Shown one piece after another: positions 1-10,545 of a stretch of 64,000 bases of DNA. Numbering within the stretch: the first letter of the stretch is position 1; each line of letters begins with the position of its first letter. The stretch lies in NCBI RefSeq assembly GCF_001297065.1, contig NZ_LHOX01000022.1, forward strand, positions 62,001 to 126,000, read 5' to 3'. This DNA is from Enterococcus sp. RIT-PI-f (GTDB lineage: Bacteria; Bacillota; Bacilli; Lactobacillales; Enterococcaceae). The notes under the pieces are model-generated. The model worked only from the letters and a program-made list of their open reading frames with translations, was not told the DNA's origin and ran no database searches. Made by a program: the position numbers and the translations under genes.

Positions 1-244
1 AATATTCTGTTCCTTCAAATTTCACTTCTGTGCCAGCGTATTTCTCGAACATAACTTGTTCGCCTACATTGACAGCAACAGGAGCTTGTTCACCGTTTTC
101 AAGTGTGCGGCCTTCGCCAACTGCAATCACGGTACCTGTTTGTGGTTTTTCTTTTGCTGCTGAAGCAAGAACGATTCCGCCTACAGTTTTTTCTTCTTCT
201 TTTGCGACTTCGATAATCACGCGATCACCTAATGGTCTTAACAC
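1..244 (-). CDS. groES: GroES co-chaperonin (Hsp10), 3' end cut by window edge
   Basis: Forms the heptameric lid of the GroEL folding chamber in the cytoplasm. The visible 81 codons begin with the family signature [10 protein letters not shown] and continue through the GGIVLAS stretch that precedes the mobile loop, and the [15 protein letters not shown] strand. The C-terminal dozen or so residues lie outside the window. I chose a GTG start at 244 because no ATG lies near it and a GGAGG ribosome site sits seven to eight bases upstream. groEL would be expected beyond position 1. A perfect CIRCE operator and a sigma-A promoter lie just upstream, so HrcA repression is expected. Identity is very secure; the start codon is inferred. 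Confidence 0.97.
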   Translation of the reverse strand, partial: MLRPLGDRVIIEVAKEEEKTVGGIVLASAAKEKPQTGTVIAVGEGRTLENGEQAPVAVNVGEQVMFEKYAGTEVKFEGTEY

Positions 245-281
245 GATAAATCCCTCCAATAAGTTATAGTCAAATTTTCAA

Positions 282-308
282 TTAGCACTCTCATCCAACG
301 AGTGCTAA
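282..308. promoter_or_regulatory. CIRCE operator (HrcA binding site)
   Basis: TTAGCACTC, nine bases, GAGTGCTAA: a perfect match to the CIRCE inverted repeat. It lies between the groES promoter and the groES start, where bound HrcA would block transcription until heat shock. Confidence 0.98.
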
Positions 309-320
309 CTCACAGTTTTA

Positions 321-349
321 ATATTACTCATTTTCCTTTGCTTTTGCAA
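321..349 (-). promoter_or_regulatory. groES sigma-A promoter
   Basis: On the minus strand TTGCAA (344-349), a 17-base spacer and TAATAT (321-326) fit a vegetative promoter. The CIRCE element lies just downstream of the expected start point. Confidence 0.8.
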
Positions 350-393
350 GCCTTTTGATTATTTTTTTCGTTTTCTTTTTGAACATTCAGGCT

Positions 394-422
394 TTGTTTC
401 TCTTGCTTCACTAGTTTATAAT
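394..422 (+). promoter_or_regulatory. Promoter for the CPBP protease gene
   Basis: TTGTTT (394-399), 17 bases, then a consensus TATAAT (417-422). The AAAGGAGTG ribosome site follows at about 428-436. Confidence 0.65.
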
Positions 423-449
423 AAACCAAAGGAGTGTGATCCCTAGATC

Positions 450-1094
450 ATGTCATTATCAAAATATTCATTTGCCACCATATTTACATACGGCATTGTG
501 TTTTTCTTGCCTAGCGCTTTTGTTCACGCAGGCTTGGCCGTTCCTGCGACCACAATTGGCTACTTAGCTGGCGCCATGATCATGTTTGGTCTCTATTTTT
601 TCCAGAGAGAACCTCTGGCTTTCGAACACAAACGCAGTAAACCATCCGCAATCGTTATTTATGGGTTATCGGGTATTATATTGGCTATCTTGCTGCAGAA
701 CGTTGCCGTCTATATTGAGTCCTTATTTGGTGAAGTGACTGCTTCAGAAAATACCGCGAACATTATCCAAATCATTTTACAACAACCTTTATTTGCTTTG
801 GCTGCGATGGTTGGCGGACCCATCATGGAAGAATTCGTTTTCCGACGGGCATTGGTGGGTATCATTGGCAAATACACCCATGTGTGGATTGGTGTTGTCG
901 TGAGTGCCTTTGCTTTTGCTCTTGCCCATAATGATGGCCATATCCTGGTTTATCTTTTCCTAGGTTTATTTTTCTCAGGGCTTTATGCCTACACAGGTAG
1001 TATTTGGACCTCAATGATCACCCATGTTGGTATGAATACCTTAGTGATCATCATACAAGTCCTTGTCCAAAGCGGATATATTCAAGTCCCATAA
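450..1094 (+). CDS. CPBP family intramembrane glutamic protease (Abi/Rce1-like)
   Basis: A 214-residue polytopic membrane protein of the CPBP (CAAX protease and bacteriocin-processing) family. The catalytic signature is visible: Glu127-Glu128 followed by FRRAL (motif 1), a His near 160 in FALAHNDGH (motif 2) and a later His in THVGMNT (motif 3). Hydrophobic segments fill the rest. The start is set by AAAGGAGTG about 13 bases before the ATG, somewhat long but with no better choice. It is transcribed divergently from groES. Members act in bacteriocin self-immunity or in processing of membrane peptides; which applies here cannot be read from the sequence. Confidence 0.88.
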   Translation: MSLSKYSFATIFTYGIVFFLPSAFVHAGLAVPATTIGYLAGAMIMFGLYFFQREPLAFEHKRSKPSAIVIYGLSGIILAILLQNVAVYIESLFGEVTASENTANIIQIILQQPLFALAAMVGGPIMEEFVFRRALVGIIGKYTHVWIGVVVSAFAFALAHNDGHILVYLFLGLFFSGLYAYTGSIWTSMITHVGMNTLVIIIQVLVQSGYIQVP

Positions 1095-1098
1095 CCTG

Positions 1099-1143
1099 AA
1101 AAAAGAGAGCAGTGCGTGATCCATGCGCACTGCTCTCTTTTGA
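1099..1143. terminator. Bidirectional terminator
   Basis: A 14-base stem (AAGAGAGCAGTGCG with its complement) with A/T runs on both sides, between the convergent CPBP and beta-glucosidase genes. Confidence 0.9.
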
Positions 1144-2574
<1,431 letters not shown>

Positions 2575-2594
2575 TCACATGCCTACTTTCTTGT

Positions 2595-3890
2595 TTAATT
2601 GACTGTTTCTGTCTCTTGTTTAAAGTTCAAACTATCTACTTTACGTACAAATGGATAATAGATAAAGAAGCCGATCGCTAAAACAACAAATTGTAGAATG
2701 GCGGTTCTAACACCGCCGACTAAAAATCCAGAAATGATTGGTGGTGTTGTCCATGGTACTTGTACCGCAGTAAAGAGTGGCACGAGACCTGTATACAATG
2801 AGAAGTACGTGATAATACCAGAAACCACCGGCGTTAGGATAAATGGAATCACCATGATTGGATTCATGACGATTGGTGTAGCAAAAATAATAGGTTCGTT
2901 AATATTAAAGAATGCAGGGATCATCGACAAGCGACCCAACTGTTTGAATTGCGCTGACTTGGCAAAAGCAACCATATAAAGCACGATACCAATGGTCATA
3001 CCTGCACCGGTCACTGTCATGAATTGATCTAAAAACTGTTGTGTCACGATATGTCCGCCATTTGCGATCGTCAATTCTTTTCCTGATTCAAGAATCGCTG
3101 TATTGGCTAAAGAATTGGCTTGTAAAATGGGCCCCATGATCCCGCCAACGATCGTTGACCCATGAACACCAAAGAACCACAGAAACGGTACAAGGAATCC
3201 TAACATCAACGCACCGCCAAGAGAGTCTGTTACCCCTTGCATTGGACTTTGAATCACTTCATAGATCCATTCAACGACTGTTGTATTGAATACTTTATCA
3301 AAGAATACATAAATCACTAGTGCAACAGTTGTTAAAACAGCTGCTGGTATAAGTGCAGTAAATGAATTTGCAACGTTCGTTGGCACTTGTTCTGGAAGTT
3401 TGATTCGGATGTCCCGTTTTAGGAACCACGTGTAGCCCCAACCAACAAATAGACCGACCAAAATAGCGCTGATCATTCCTTGGCCACCTGTCCAAGTCTT
3501 GTCAATAATATTAGTGATCGTGACACCTGAATCAGCATCCGTCACACTTGATTCCATCGTCAATAAAAAGATAACCAATCCAATCATTCCCGCTGGAAGA
3601 CCTTCAAATCCTTCTGCTTTTACATAGGAATAGGCAATCCCCATAACAGCAAAGAAAGCCATGATTGCGAATGAAGCTCCATACGCTTGATTGAAATAAT
3701 CGCCTAATCCACTATTCGTGACCCAATCTGCAATCGATTGAACGGGGAAATTTGCCAATAATAGGAAAATCGATCCTACGATCGAAAACGGCATGGTATA
3801 GAGCATACCATTACGTAATGCAGTAATTGCTTTTGTGTTTACAAATTTTAAAACAGGAGGTAAAACTTTATCATTAATCCATTCATTCAT
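2595..3890 (-). CDS. PTS lactose/cellobiose-family IIC permease
   Basis: Membrane channel component of a phosphotransferase system, 431 residues, with about ten hydrophobic segments and the IIC_lac/cellobiose features: N-terminal VLPPVLKFVNTKAI, the WFFGVHGSTIVGGIMGPI segment and a C-terminal TTPPIISGFLVGG. IIA and IIB are not encoded beside it, so they must come from elsewhere. I start at the ATG at 3890 (MNEWIND): AGGAG lies eight bases before it, whereas the in-frame GTG at 3899 has no ribosome site. Partner of the phospho-beta-glucosidase just downstream. Confidence 0.93.
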   Translation of the reverse strand: MNEWINDKVLPPVLKFVNTKAITALRNGMLYTMPFSIVGSIFLLLANFPVQSIADWVTNSGLGDYFNQAYGASFAIMAFFAVMGIAYSYVKAEGFEGLPAGMIGLVIFLLTMESSVTDADSGVTITNIIDKTWTGGQGMISAILVGLFVGWGYTWFLKRDIRIKLPEQVPTNVANSFTALIPAAVLTTVALVIYVFFDKVFNTTVVEWIYEVIQSPMQGVTDSLGGALMLGFLVPFLWFFGVHGSTIVGGIMGPILQANSLANTAILESGKELTIANGGHIVTQQFLDQFMTVTGAGMTIGIVLYMVAFAKSAQFKQLGRLSMIPAFFNINEPIIFATPIVMNPIMVIPFILTPVVSGIITYFSLYTGLVPLFTAVQVPWTTPPIISGFLVGGVRTAILQFVVLAIGFFIYYPFVRKVDSLNFKQETETVN

Positions 3891-3929
3891 CAAAATCACT
3901 CCTATAAAATTAATATGCGCACCGGCCGA

Positions 3930-3943
3930 TGAATTCGCTTACA
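3930..3943. promoter_or_regulatory. Candidate cre (CcpA) site
   Basis: Minus strand TGTAAGCGAATTCA fits the catabolite-responsive element TGWAANCGNTNWCA with one mismatch. It is 40 bases upstream of the PTS IIC start, where CcpA could repress the operon. Confidence 0.55.
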
Positions 3944-4011
3944 TATATAGCATAGCGTAACTTGCAGAACTTTGATACTAGCTAGCCGCTCTTAGAAACA
4001 AATTCCAACAA

Positions 4012-4036
4012 AAAAAACAGCCGAAGCTGTTTTTTG
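4012..4036 (-). terminator. Terminator after the RpiR-type regulator
   Basis: AACAGC, a CGAA loop side and GCTGTT, followed on the minus strand by a run of Ts. Confidence 0.8.
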
Positions 4037-4783
4037 TCATGATGTTTGCAAAATTTGATACGCCTGATGGGCCAAAAGTTCAATCAGTGCAATGACTGGT
4101 ACTTGCGTAGTCAAATTCAAATACTCTTCTTCAGCTCCATTGACTACCGGCATATAGTAAGACAAATTATAATCAGCAATTTGTGCAATAGTGGATTGCT
4201 CATCATTCGTAATACTCAATACTTTGGCACCAAACCGTTTAAAGTCTTCCGCTTGTTTGATCATTTGCGTCGTTTCTCCCGATACTGATAGGAGGATCGC
4301 TAAGGTATTTTCCATTCCTCGCGGCGGTACCGGTAAGAAAGGATCAACAATACTGTACGCATTGATCCCGACATTTGCAAAATACCGACTGCCGTAAGCC
4401 CCAAGCATCCCACTCGTACCTATACCGGAAAATGCCACATGTCTCGCTGCAACGATCATCGCTACAGCTGGTTCAATAAAGTCGCGATAGTTTTCGTTAT
4501 TGACTTTTTTTAGAAACATATCGACTTGGATCGTTGCATCATAAAACAAATCTAAGTCATTTGTTTCGTGCTGTTTCTTCTGACGAATAGCATATTTGAG
4601 TTCTGAATATCCATCATAGCCAAGCTTGTTGATACATCTTAAAATAGTGGAAGTAGAAACATGACAGCCTTGTGACAAGCCGCGAATGGTTAAATAAGCA
4701 ACTTCATCGAAATGCTGCACAATGTAGTTATACACACGCATCTCTAATTCATTTAATGTTTTGACTTTCTCTGCATCAAACAT
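4037..4783 (-). CDS. RpiR/MurR-family transcriptional regulator
   Basis: A 248-residue sugar-phosphate sensor. The N-terminal 75 residues form the RpiR helix-turn-helix (LTIRGLSQGCHVSTSTILRCINKLGYDGYSELK) and residues about 95-235 form a SIS domain (VAFSGIGTSGMLGAYGSRYF, ILLSVSGETTQMIKQAEDFK). I prefer the ATG at 4783 (MFDAEK) because GGAGG lies eight bases upstream; the longer frame to 4813 lacks a ribosome site. It sits between walJ and the PTS IIC gene, all in one direction, and most likely controls the PTS/phospho-beta-glucosidase pair. Ligand unknown. Confidence 0.9.
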   Translation of the reverse strand: MFDAEKVKTLNELEMRVYNYIVQHFDEVAYLTIRGLSQGCHVSTSTILRCINKLGYDGYSELKYAIRQKKQHETNDLDLFYDATIQVDMFLKKVNNENYRDFIEPAVAMIVAARHVAFSGIGTSGMLGAYGSRYFANVGINAYSIVDPFLPVPPRGMENTLAILLSVSGETTQMIKQAEDFKRFGAKVLSITNDEQSTIAQIADYNLSYYMPVVNGAEEEYLNLTTQVPVIALIELLAHQAYQILQTS

Positions 4784-4821
4784 GTATGGCTCCTCCAAAG
4801 TATCAACGGGCATAAAAACGG

Positions 4822-5631
4822 TTATATACCAAACAATTCCGTTGCAGTATCTGGATCTGTGTCATAGACTTCGAATGCTTCCCCGACACCTAGATCATGT
4901 TCTTTCATCGTGTTGACCATCGTTAAATGCGCCAACTCTTTCAAATTGTTTTCTTTACTTAAGTGTCCAAGATAGACCCGTTTTGTATTATCCGTCAAAA
5001 TATCGGTCATCACCAAGGCACCATCTTCATTTGATAAATGGCCTCGATCACCTAAGATCCGTTGTTTCAAACTCCATGGGTACGCACCCATCCGCAACAT
5101 TTCTAAGTCATGATTGCTTTCGACAAGATAAGCATCCGCACCTTTGATGATCCCACGCACATGGTCACTGCAATACCCTGTATCTGTCAACATCACAAAA
5201 GATTTGCCATCTTTGTAGAAACGATAAAATTGGGGCGCAGCAGCATCATGAGAGACGCCAAAACTTTCAATGTCAAGATCCCCCATTGTCAGGACTTTGC
5301 CCATCTCAAAAATATGCTTTTGCTCAACTGCAACATTGCCAATCATTGGATCCATTGCTTGCCAGGTCTTCGTATTGGCATACACATCCAACTTATATTT
5401 TCTAGCAAGGACGCCCACACCATGAATATGATCACGATGTTCGTGTGTCACAAGAATCGCATCTAAATCTTCCGGTTTGCGCCCAACTTCACCTAATAAT
5501 GAAGTGATTTTTTTGCCACTCAAACCTGCGTCTACCAGAATACGCTTTTTACCGGTTTCGATATAAAGTGAATTACCTGAGCTTCCGCTGGCAAGAATAC
5601 TCACTTGAAAGGCACTTTCTTCCTTCATCAT
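4822..5631 (-). CDS. walJ: WalJ/YycJ metallo-beta-lactamase-fold hydrolase
   Basis: A 269-residue MBL-fold protein, last gene of the walRK locus. The metal-binding motif HEHRDH is near residues 62-67, with GSSGNSLYIE at the N terminus, a later His in FGVSHDAAAP, and LTDTGYCS and LVESNHD loops. The family's role is linked to cell-wall metabolism and coordination of division with DNA replication, but the reaction in vivo is not settled; some members are 5' exonucleases. Two adjacent ATGs open the frame and I use the first. A gap of 55 bases separates it from yycI. Confidence 0.92.
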   Translation of the reverse strand: MMKEESAFQVSILASGSSGNSLYIETGKKRILVDAGLSGKKITSLLGEVGRKPEDLDAILVTHEHRDHIHGVGVLARKYKLDVYANTKTWQAMDPMIGNVAVEQKHIFEMGKVLTMGDLDIESFGVSHDAAAPQFYRFYKDGKSFVMLTDTGYCSDHVRGIIKGADAYLVESNHDLEMLRMGAYPWSLKQRILGDRGHLSNEDGALVMTDILTDNTKRVYLGHLSKENNLKELAHLTMVNTMKEHDLGVGEAFEVYDTDPDTATELFGI

Positions 5632-5686
5632 GAATTACTTTACTTCCTCTCTGCTTGTTTCAACGTGTTCCATTATACCGATTTTT

Positions 5687-6541
5687 TTAAGGATTTTCTA
5701 CTTTTTGTACTGCATTATTTGTAATGATCCGATTACTGAATGCATTAACAGTTTCGATTTGGACCGTATCATCGTTGTCAGATTTGAAGGCCACGAACCA
5801 AGCCGGAATATAAACATTTTTGTCCCTGACTTTCAAAATCATCGTATATGCCAACTCAGTCCATAAAATCGTTGAATGGCTAGGTAATTTATTATTCAGA
5901 TATAAAGTATTGACCGCTTCTTTTTCTGAGTATATCGTCATTCTTTCTCTTAATGGCGTAATCGATGAAATATGTGTTTGACTGTATTTGGTGATTTGCA
6001 GTAAATTATCCGTATTCTCTAAGGTAATATCCATACGACTGGAACTATCATTGAATGGAATTCCTTCATAAGATTGTGCGGCAACGACTGTTGGATGAAC
6101 GCCCTCAAGTGAGGATAGATTACTGATGTATTGATACTCATTGCCATACAATACCTGATCTGCTCGTTCTAAATAACCATTCACCGTTTCTTCTGCTTGG
6201 GCATCATCACTAATATAAAACCCGCCAGATGACACATGCGTCAATTGCTGTCCTTTAACCGTCGTTTCGCCGTTCAAGTTGTCAGCCGCTTGGGCTTCTT
6301 TCAAAGCTGCTGCCATATCTGTCTGCTCGCCACTCAAATAATAGCCGCTTAATGACTCATCTGACAGTTCTCCTGAAAAACGAATGTCTTCTGTGTCAAG
6401 GCGTTGCTCGATCGGAATCGTCTGATTAGATTGTGACACATTTTGCTGCTCACTGCGGGCTTCACTGTAAATGTTGAACAAAAATACATTCAAGCCTAAA
6501 AAAGCGAGGAAAAAAATCCATTCGATTCGTTTGAAATCCAA
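5687..6541 (-). CDS. yycI: WalI/YycI, two-component regulatory accessory protein
   Basis: A 284-residue membrane-anchored protein: one N-terminal transmembrane helix (WIFFLAFLGLNVFLFNIY, about 9-26) and a long extracytoplasmic domain with the YycI-type alternating strands. With YycH it contacts WalK in the membrane and tunes its activity. The start is TTG at 6541, directly after the yycH stop, with GGAGGAG eight bases upstream; no ATG is suitably placed, so translation is probably coupled to yycH. Confidence 0.92.
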   Translation of the reverse strand: MDFKRIEWIFFLAFLGLNVFLFNIYSEARSEQQNVSQSNQTIPIEQRLDTEDIRFSGELSDESLSGYYLSGEQTDMAAALKEAQAADNLNGETTVKGQQLTHVSSGGFYISDDAQAEETVNGYLERADQVLYGNEYQYISNLSSLEGVHPTVVAAQSYEGIPFNDSSSRMDITLENTDNLLQITKYSQTHISSITPLRERMTIYSEKEAVNTLYLNNKLPSHSTILWTELAYTMILKVRDKNVYIPAWFVAFKSDNDDTVQIETVNAFSNRIITNNAVQKVENP

Positions 6542-7852
6542 TTAATTCTCCTCCCTTTCTGTCAGTTTCTCCATCAAATTATCATAGCTGATCCATTGCG
6601 CATCATAATTGACATACCATTCAGGCGTCAAATTGACCAACGGTGCATCTTTGATTTCTCCCCACTGATAGCCGACAATGATTTGTCCTAACTGGTCAGG
6701 TTCCGCACCAGCTGCCAATAGATTTTGCTTGATCGTCAAGCTGGAAGGCAATTCAACTTCAGTTTCTGAAGGAATGGGTACTTGGATCGCATTTAGACTG
6801 GCAGAAATGGCCATTTCACGACTCCCAGTTTGCCCACTATCAGAAAAAGTCACATTGATGACCCCTTGAGAGCCACTGCTGAACACTGGATAACCTTCAA
6901 CAAAAACACGGTATTCCAAATGTTTGTCCTGTTGATCGAAATAACGGATCGTCCCGAAATTATTGCCTAATCGCTTAATATAGTCTGCACTGAGCATCGC
7001 TAAATCCACGTCTTCCGACTCTGAGATCGTCGTTTCGAATTTGACCAACTGCTGATCTTGTAAGACCGTCATATTCTGACCGCCTTCGTAATAATAGGTA
7101 TCGACACTATCATCATTGATCTTGACATCTTTAGGAGAATTGAAGAACGCTTCTCGAAATAGGCTCTGTGATTGTGTCGAAGAATAGTAACTATATTTCT
7201 TCAATTTGATTGTGTCTTTTGTATAAAACTGATTGCTGTTTTCGGTGTCATCTTGCTGCATTTCTGTCCATTCGCGGGGATTATCCGCCAACAAACTTTT
7301 CACTTGCGCTTCATCCCAATCAATCGACCCTTCAATAACCTGATTCTTCTCTAAATCGATAAACTGGATCGTATGCGCATTTAAATCGAATTGGATTCGG
7401 CGAAAGGGCAAATGATCCTCTTCTCCTTTATCATTAAAAGATAAATCTAAGTCATAGGTTTCCTCGTAGTCTTCAAGATAAAAGGACGTATAATAGCTCA
7501 GTGAGATGCCTTGCGTCAATGTAGTTGCTTTAGCAAAATCCGTTTCATCGTCATAGGTCTTGACCGTCAAGTCACTGATCGAACTTTGATTGATCTCTTC
7601 TTGGATCGCACGGATCACCGTTTCAGAGTTGGTTTCTTTGATCTCCCCATCCTCTTGCCATGAAAGATAAAGCGGCAAAAACAAATCACTTTTTTGTTTA
7701 TATGTCTGCACAGAGGGGTTGACTGTTGTATCTGTGTCCTCACTGCCACTGCTGTTGCCTGTGGGATTAAGCCAGATCATATAGGAGAAATAAAAACTCA
7801 AAGCAATCATCAAAATTAGCCCAACACGGATGACTTTTTCCGAGATTCTCAT
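6542..7852 (-). CDS. yycH: WalH/YycH, two-component regulatory accessory protein
   Basis: A 436-residue protein with an N-terminal membrane anchor (VIRVGLILMIALSFYFSYMIWL) and a large extracytoplasmic YycH domain. It works with YycI on the sensor kinase WalK. I start at the ATG at 7852: it overlaps the walK stop in an ATGA arrangement and has GAGGAGG ten bases upstream, while the in-frame TTG at 7861 is poorly placed. The C terminus ends in a YycH-like NLTPEWYVNYDAQW strand. Length is typical. Confidence 0.92.
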   Translation of the reverse strand: MRISEKVIRVGLILMIALSFYFSYMIWLNPTGNSSGSEDTDTTVNPSVQTYKQKSDLFLPLYLSWQEDGEIKETNSETVIRAIQEEINQSSISDLTVKTYDDETDFAKATTLTQGISLSYYTSFYLEDYEETYDLDLSFNDKGEEDHLPFRRIQFDLNAHTIQFIDLEKNQVIEGSIDWDEAQVKSLLADNPREWTEMQQDDTENSNQFYTKDTIKLKKYSYYSSTQSQSLFREAFFNSPKDVKINDDSVDTYYYEGGQNMTVLQDQQLVKFETTISESEDVDLAMLSADYIKRLGNNFGTIRYFDQQDKHLEYRVFVEGYPVFSSGSQGVINVTFSDSGQTGSREMAISASLNAIQVPIPSETEVELPSSLTIKQNLLAAGAEPDQLGQIIVGYQWGEIKDAPLVNLTPEWYVNYDAQWISYDNLMEKLTEREEN

Positions 7853-9690
7853 ACCCACCAATCCTCCTCATACGGTTCATATGGCAACATGATGTAAAAG
7901 GTCGATCCGCGATGCTCACGACTTTCAGCCCAAATCGCCCCACCGTGTGATTTGATGACTTCGCGAGAAATCGCTAACCCAAGCCCCGTTCCCCCTTGCT
8001 GCCTAGCCCGCGCTTTGTCTACACGGTAGAAACGATCAAAAATTTTGGTCAGATCTTTTTTAGGAATCCCGAGTCCTTGGTCATTGATACTCAACACGAT
8101 ATTGTTGTGGGTTTCCATCAATTTGACCGTAATAATCCCGCCATCGGGAGAATACTTGATTGCATTGTTCATAATATTGTCGATCACTTGGATCATTTTA
8201 TCGGTATCAACTTCGACCCACAACTCCCGCTTCGTGAATTCACGGCGGATCAAATACTTCTTGCTTTCATTGGTGACCATCATATCAAAACGGTCCAGCA
8301 CAAAATTGACCAACTCATTGAAGTTGATGTACTCAGATTGTAATTGCGCATTGCCGCTGTCCATTCTGGAAAGACTAAGCAAATCGTTGATCATGCGGAT
8401 CATCCGATCGGTTTCATCCAATGTCACTTTTAAGAAGTTCGGTGCAATTTCTGGATCTTTCCAAGCACCTTCACTCAATGCTTCAATGTAGCTGCGCATA
8501 CTCGTTAAAGGTGTCCGTAATTCATGGGATACATTGGATACAAACTCTCGACGTTCCTGCTCATTTTGTTCTTGTTCCGTCACGTCGTGCATCACAGCCA
8601 CCAAACCAGATATAAACCCAGACTCGCGGCGAATCATCGAAAAATCGATCCGCAATATCAAGTTGGCACCAGTTGCGTCGTTGCTCGGTCGCTCGATCAG
8701 CATTTCTTCCGGACTTTCCAATAGTTTGCGCAAGGTGTATTCTTCATCGATCTGCAACAAAGACAAAATCGATTGGCCGACTGCTTCTTCGGTTGTGACA
8801 TTCAACAAAGACATCGCCATCTCGTTGATGGTGATCACTTTGCCTCGTCGGTCTGTCGCAACGACCCCATCGGTCATATGGGACAACACGCTATCCAAAC
8901 GATTGCGTTCCGATTCCATTGCTTCTTGGGTTTCTTCGATTCGTTCCCCTAGTTGATTGAAGGTCTCAGCCAGTTGGCCCAATTCATCTTTCCCGTGGAC
9001 CGCCACTTTACGACTGTAATCTCCTTTGGCGATGCGAATCGCTTGCTCCCGCATTTCACCGATAGGTTGTGTGATCGAGCGAGAAACCAACAATGCCACG
9101 ACGATGGAAATCACCGCAGCGATCAAAGAAGCCGTCACAAATATCAAGGCTGTCGTACTCACTTCACTATATTTGGCTTCTAAATTGCTACGTAAATAGA
9201 GCGTGCCTAAAACTGCATCGCCTGTTGGTGATTGGATCGATTCCACAATATTGAAGACCCGTTGACCACTTGACTCATCATAGAGGACTTCACTGCGGTT
9301 TGTATCATAATCCCGATAATCATTTTTTTCGCCAACCGACCCGCGGTCATTGATATTGGTCGTTGCCCGAATGATGCCTTGTTCATCCACTACCCGCATC
9401 TCTAAGATTTCTGAGGAATTCGTGCTCGTCAAGATCCGATTCAACGATGTATTCATCGTATCCCAATCTAGACCGTTTTCTGAGTCCATGCGGCTCAATT
9501 CAGAACCTAGTGTAACGACCAGTGTACTCGCTCGTGCCTCCATGTCGCGTTTGAAGGCATCGACGGTTGTCTTTTCTAGTTCACGAATAAAATACGCCCC
9601 GATAATCTGGATCGCAATCAAGAGGATCAAGATAAATGTCAGGGCGATTTTGAAGTTCACTGATTGGAAAAAGCGAACCTTATTTTTCAT
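7849..9690 (-). CDS. walK: WalK sensor histidine kinase
   Basis: Essential kinase that monitors cell-wall synthesis and phosphorylates WalR. Domains in order over 613 residues: TM1 about 14-35, extracytoplasmic sensor about 36-178, TM2 about 180-203, HAMP about 204-256, PAS about 265-370, HisKA with the phospho-accepting His389 in SNVSHELRTPLT, then HATPase_c with the N box MNNAIKYSPDGG, the G1 box INDQGLGIP, the F box FDRFYRVDKAR and the G2 box GGTGLGLAIS. Starts three bases after walR stops, with an AGGAATAAGAG ribosome site. Full length and intact. Confidence 0.97.
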   Translation of the reverse strand: MKNKVRFFQSVNFKIALTFILILLIAIQIIGAYFIRELEKTTVDAFKRDMEARASTLVVTLGSELSRMDSENGLDWDTMNTSLNRILTSTNSSEILEMRVVDEQGIIRATTNINDRGSVGEKNDYRDYDTNRSEVLYDESSGQRVFNIVESIQSPTGDAVLGTLYLRSNLEAKYSEVSTTALIFVTASLIAAVISIVVALLVSRSITQPIGEMREQAIRIAKGDYSRKVAVHGKDELGQLAETFNQLGERIEETQEAMESERNRLDSVLSHMTDGVVATDRRGKVITINEMAMSLLNVTTEEAVGQSILSLLQIDEEYTLRKLLESPEEMLIERPSNDATGANLILRIDFSMIRRESGFISGLVAVMHDVTEQEQNEQERREFVSNVSHELRTPLTSMRSYIEALSEGAWKDPEIAPNFLKVTLDETDRMIRMINDLLSLSRMDSGNAQLQSEYINFNELVNFVLDRFDMMVTNESKKYLIRREFTKRELWVEVDTDKMIQVIDNIMNNAIKYSPDGGIITVKLMETHNNIVLSINDQGLGIPKKDLTKIFDRFYRVDKARARQQGGTGLGLAISREVIKSHGGAIWAESREHRGSTFYIMLPYEPYEEDWWV

Positions 9691-9693
9691 CTC

Positions 9694-10398
9694 TTATTCC
9701 TGTTCTGGATTTCGCAAATAATAGCCTACTCCGCGACGAGTCACTAAGTAATTTGGATGACTTGGGCTATCTTCGATTTTTTCCCGCAAACGACGGACCG
9801 TCACATCGACTGTGCGGACATCGCCGAAATAATCATAGCCCCATACGGTTTGCAGCAAATGTTCTCGGGTCATGACTTGACCTAGATGTTTGGCTAAGTA
9901 ATGCATCAACTCAAATTCCCGATGGGTCAATTCAATGGCACCGCCATTTTTGGTCACCATGTAGGCTTCTGGGTGGATCGTTAAATCACCAATCGTTAAT
10001 TCGGCATTTGGGGCATCTTCGACTTCTTTTGCGGAAGATGAACCGCGACGCAGATTGGCTTTTACCCGTGCAACCAATTCTCGGTTCGAGAATGGTTTTG
10101 TCACGTAATCATCAGCACCTAATTCAAGGCCTAACACTTTGTCGATTTCAGAATCTTTGGCTGTGACCATGATGATTGGCATATCGTGGGTCTTACGAAC
10201 TTCCCGCGCCACTTCTAAGCCATCCATTTTTGGCAGCATCAAATCTAAAATGATCAAATCTGGCTCGACTTCAGCAACTTGTTCCAGTGCTTCTTCGCCA
10301 TCATATGCTGTATATACTTCATATCCTTCTTTAGTTAAGTTAAACTTGACGATATCTGAGATTGGTTTCTCATCGTCTACGACTAGGATCTTTTTCAA
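9694..10398 (-). CDS. walR: WalR response regulator (OmpR/PhoB family)
   Basis: DNA-binding partner of WalK that controls autolysin and wall-metabolism genes. The receiver domain (1-120) has Asp9-Asp10, the phospho-acceptor Asp52 in [11 protein letters not shown] and Lys in [11 protein letters not shown]; the winged-helix domain (about 135-232) shows [15 protein letters not shown] and [12 protein letters not shown]. The start is TTG at 10398: GAGGTG lies eight to ten bases upstream and no in-frame ATG is available nearby. First gene of walR-walK-yycH-yycI-walJ; a TATAAT box on the minus strand (10434-10439) probably starts the operon. Confidence 0.97.
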   Translation of the reverse strand: MKKILVVDDEKPISDIVKFNLTKEGYEVYTAYDGEEALEQVAEVEPDLIILDLMLPKMDGLEVAREVRKTHDMPIIMVTAKDSEIDKVLGLELGADDYVTKPFSNRELVARVKANLRRGSSSAKEVEDAPNAELTIGDLTIHPEAYMVTKNGGAIELTHREFELMHYLAKHLGQVMTREHLLQTVWGYDYFGDVRTVDVTVRRLREKIEDSPSHPNYLVTRRGVGYYLRNPEQE

Positions 10399-10433
10399 AA
10401 AATGTCACCTCAATTTTTTTTGGTTTCTTTTCT

Positions 10434-10439
10434 ATTATA
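10434..10439 (-). promoter_or_regulatory. -10 element of the walR operon promoter
   Basis: Consensus TATAAT on the minus strand about 35 bases before the walR start codon. The -35 region at 17-base spacing is weak (TGAAAA), so only the -10 box is well supported. Confidence 0.5.
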
Positions 10440-10505
10440 CATGATTTGCTTATGCTTTTCATCTTTCCACAAATGTAACGGCTGTTTCTTAAGGAAAGCA
10501 AAATA

Positions 10506-10540
10506 AAAGAGAAAGACGAGGCCGTCCTTCTCTTTTCACT
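10506..10540 (-). terminator. Terminator after degV
   Basis: Stem AAGAGAAGGACG with a near-perfect complement, followed on the minus strand by TTTT. It isolates degV from the walR operon. Confidence 0.85.
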
Positions 10541-10545
10541 CATTC

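Noticed and set aside
8045-8956. Long plus-strand frames of 115-148 codons inside walK
   Set aside because: They are antisense to a fully conserved kinase gene and lack ribosome sites.
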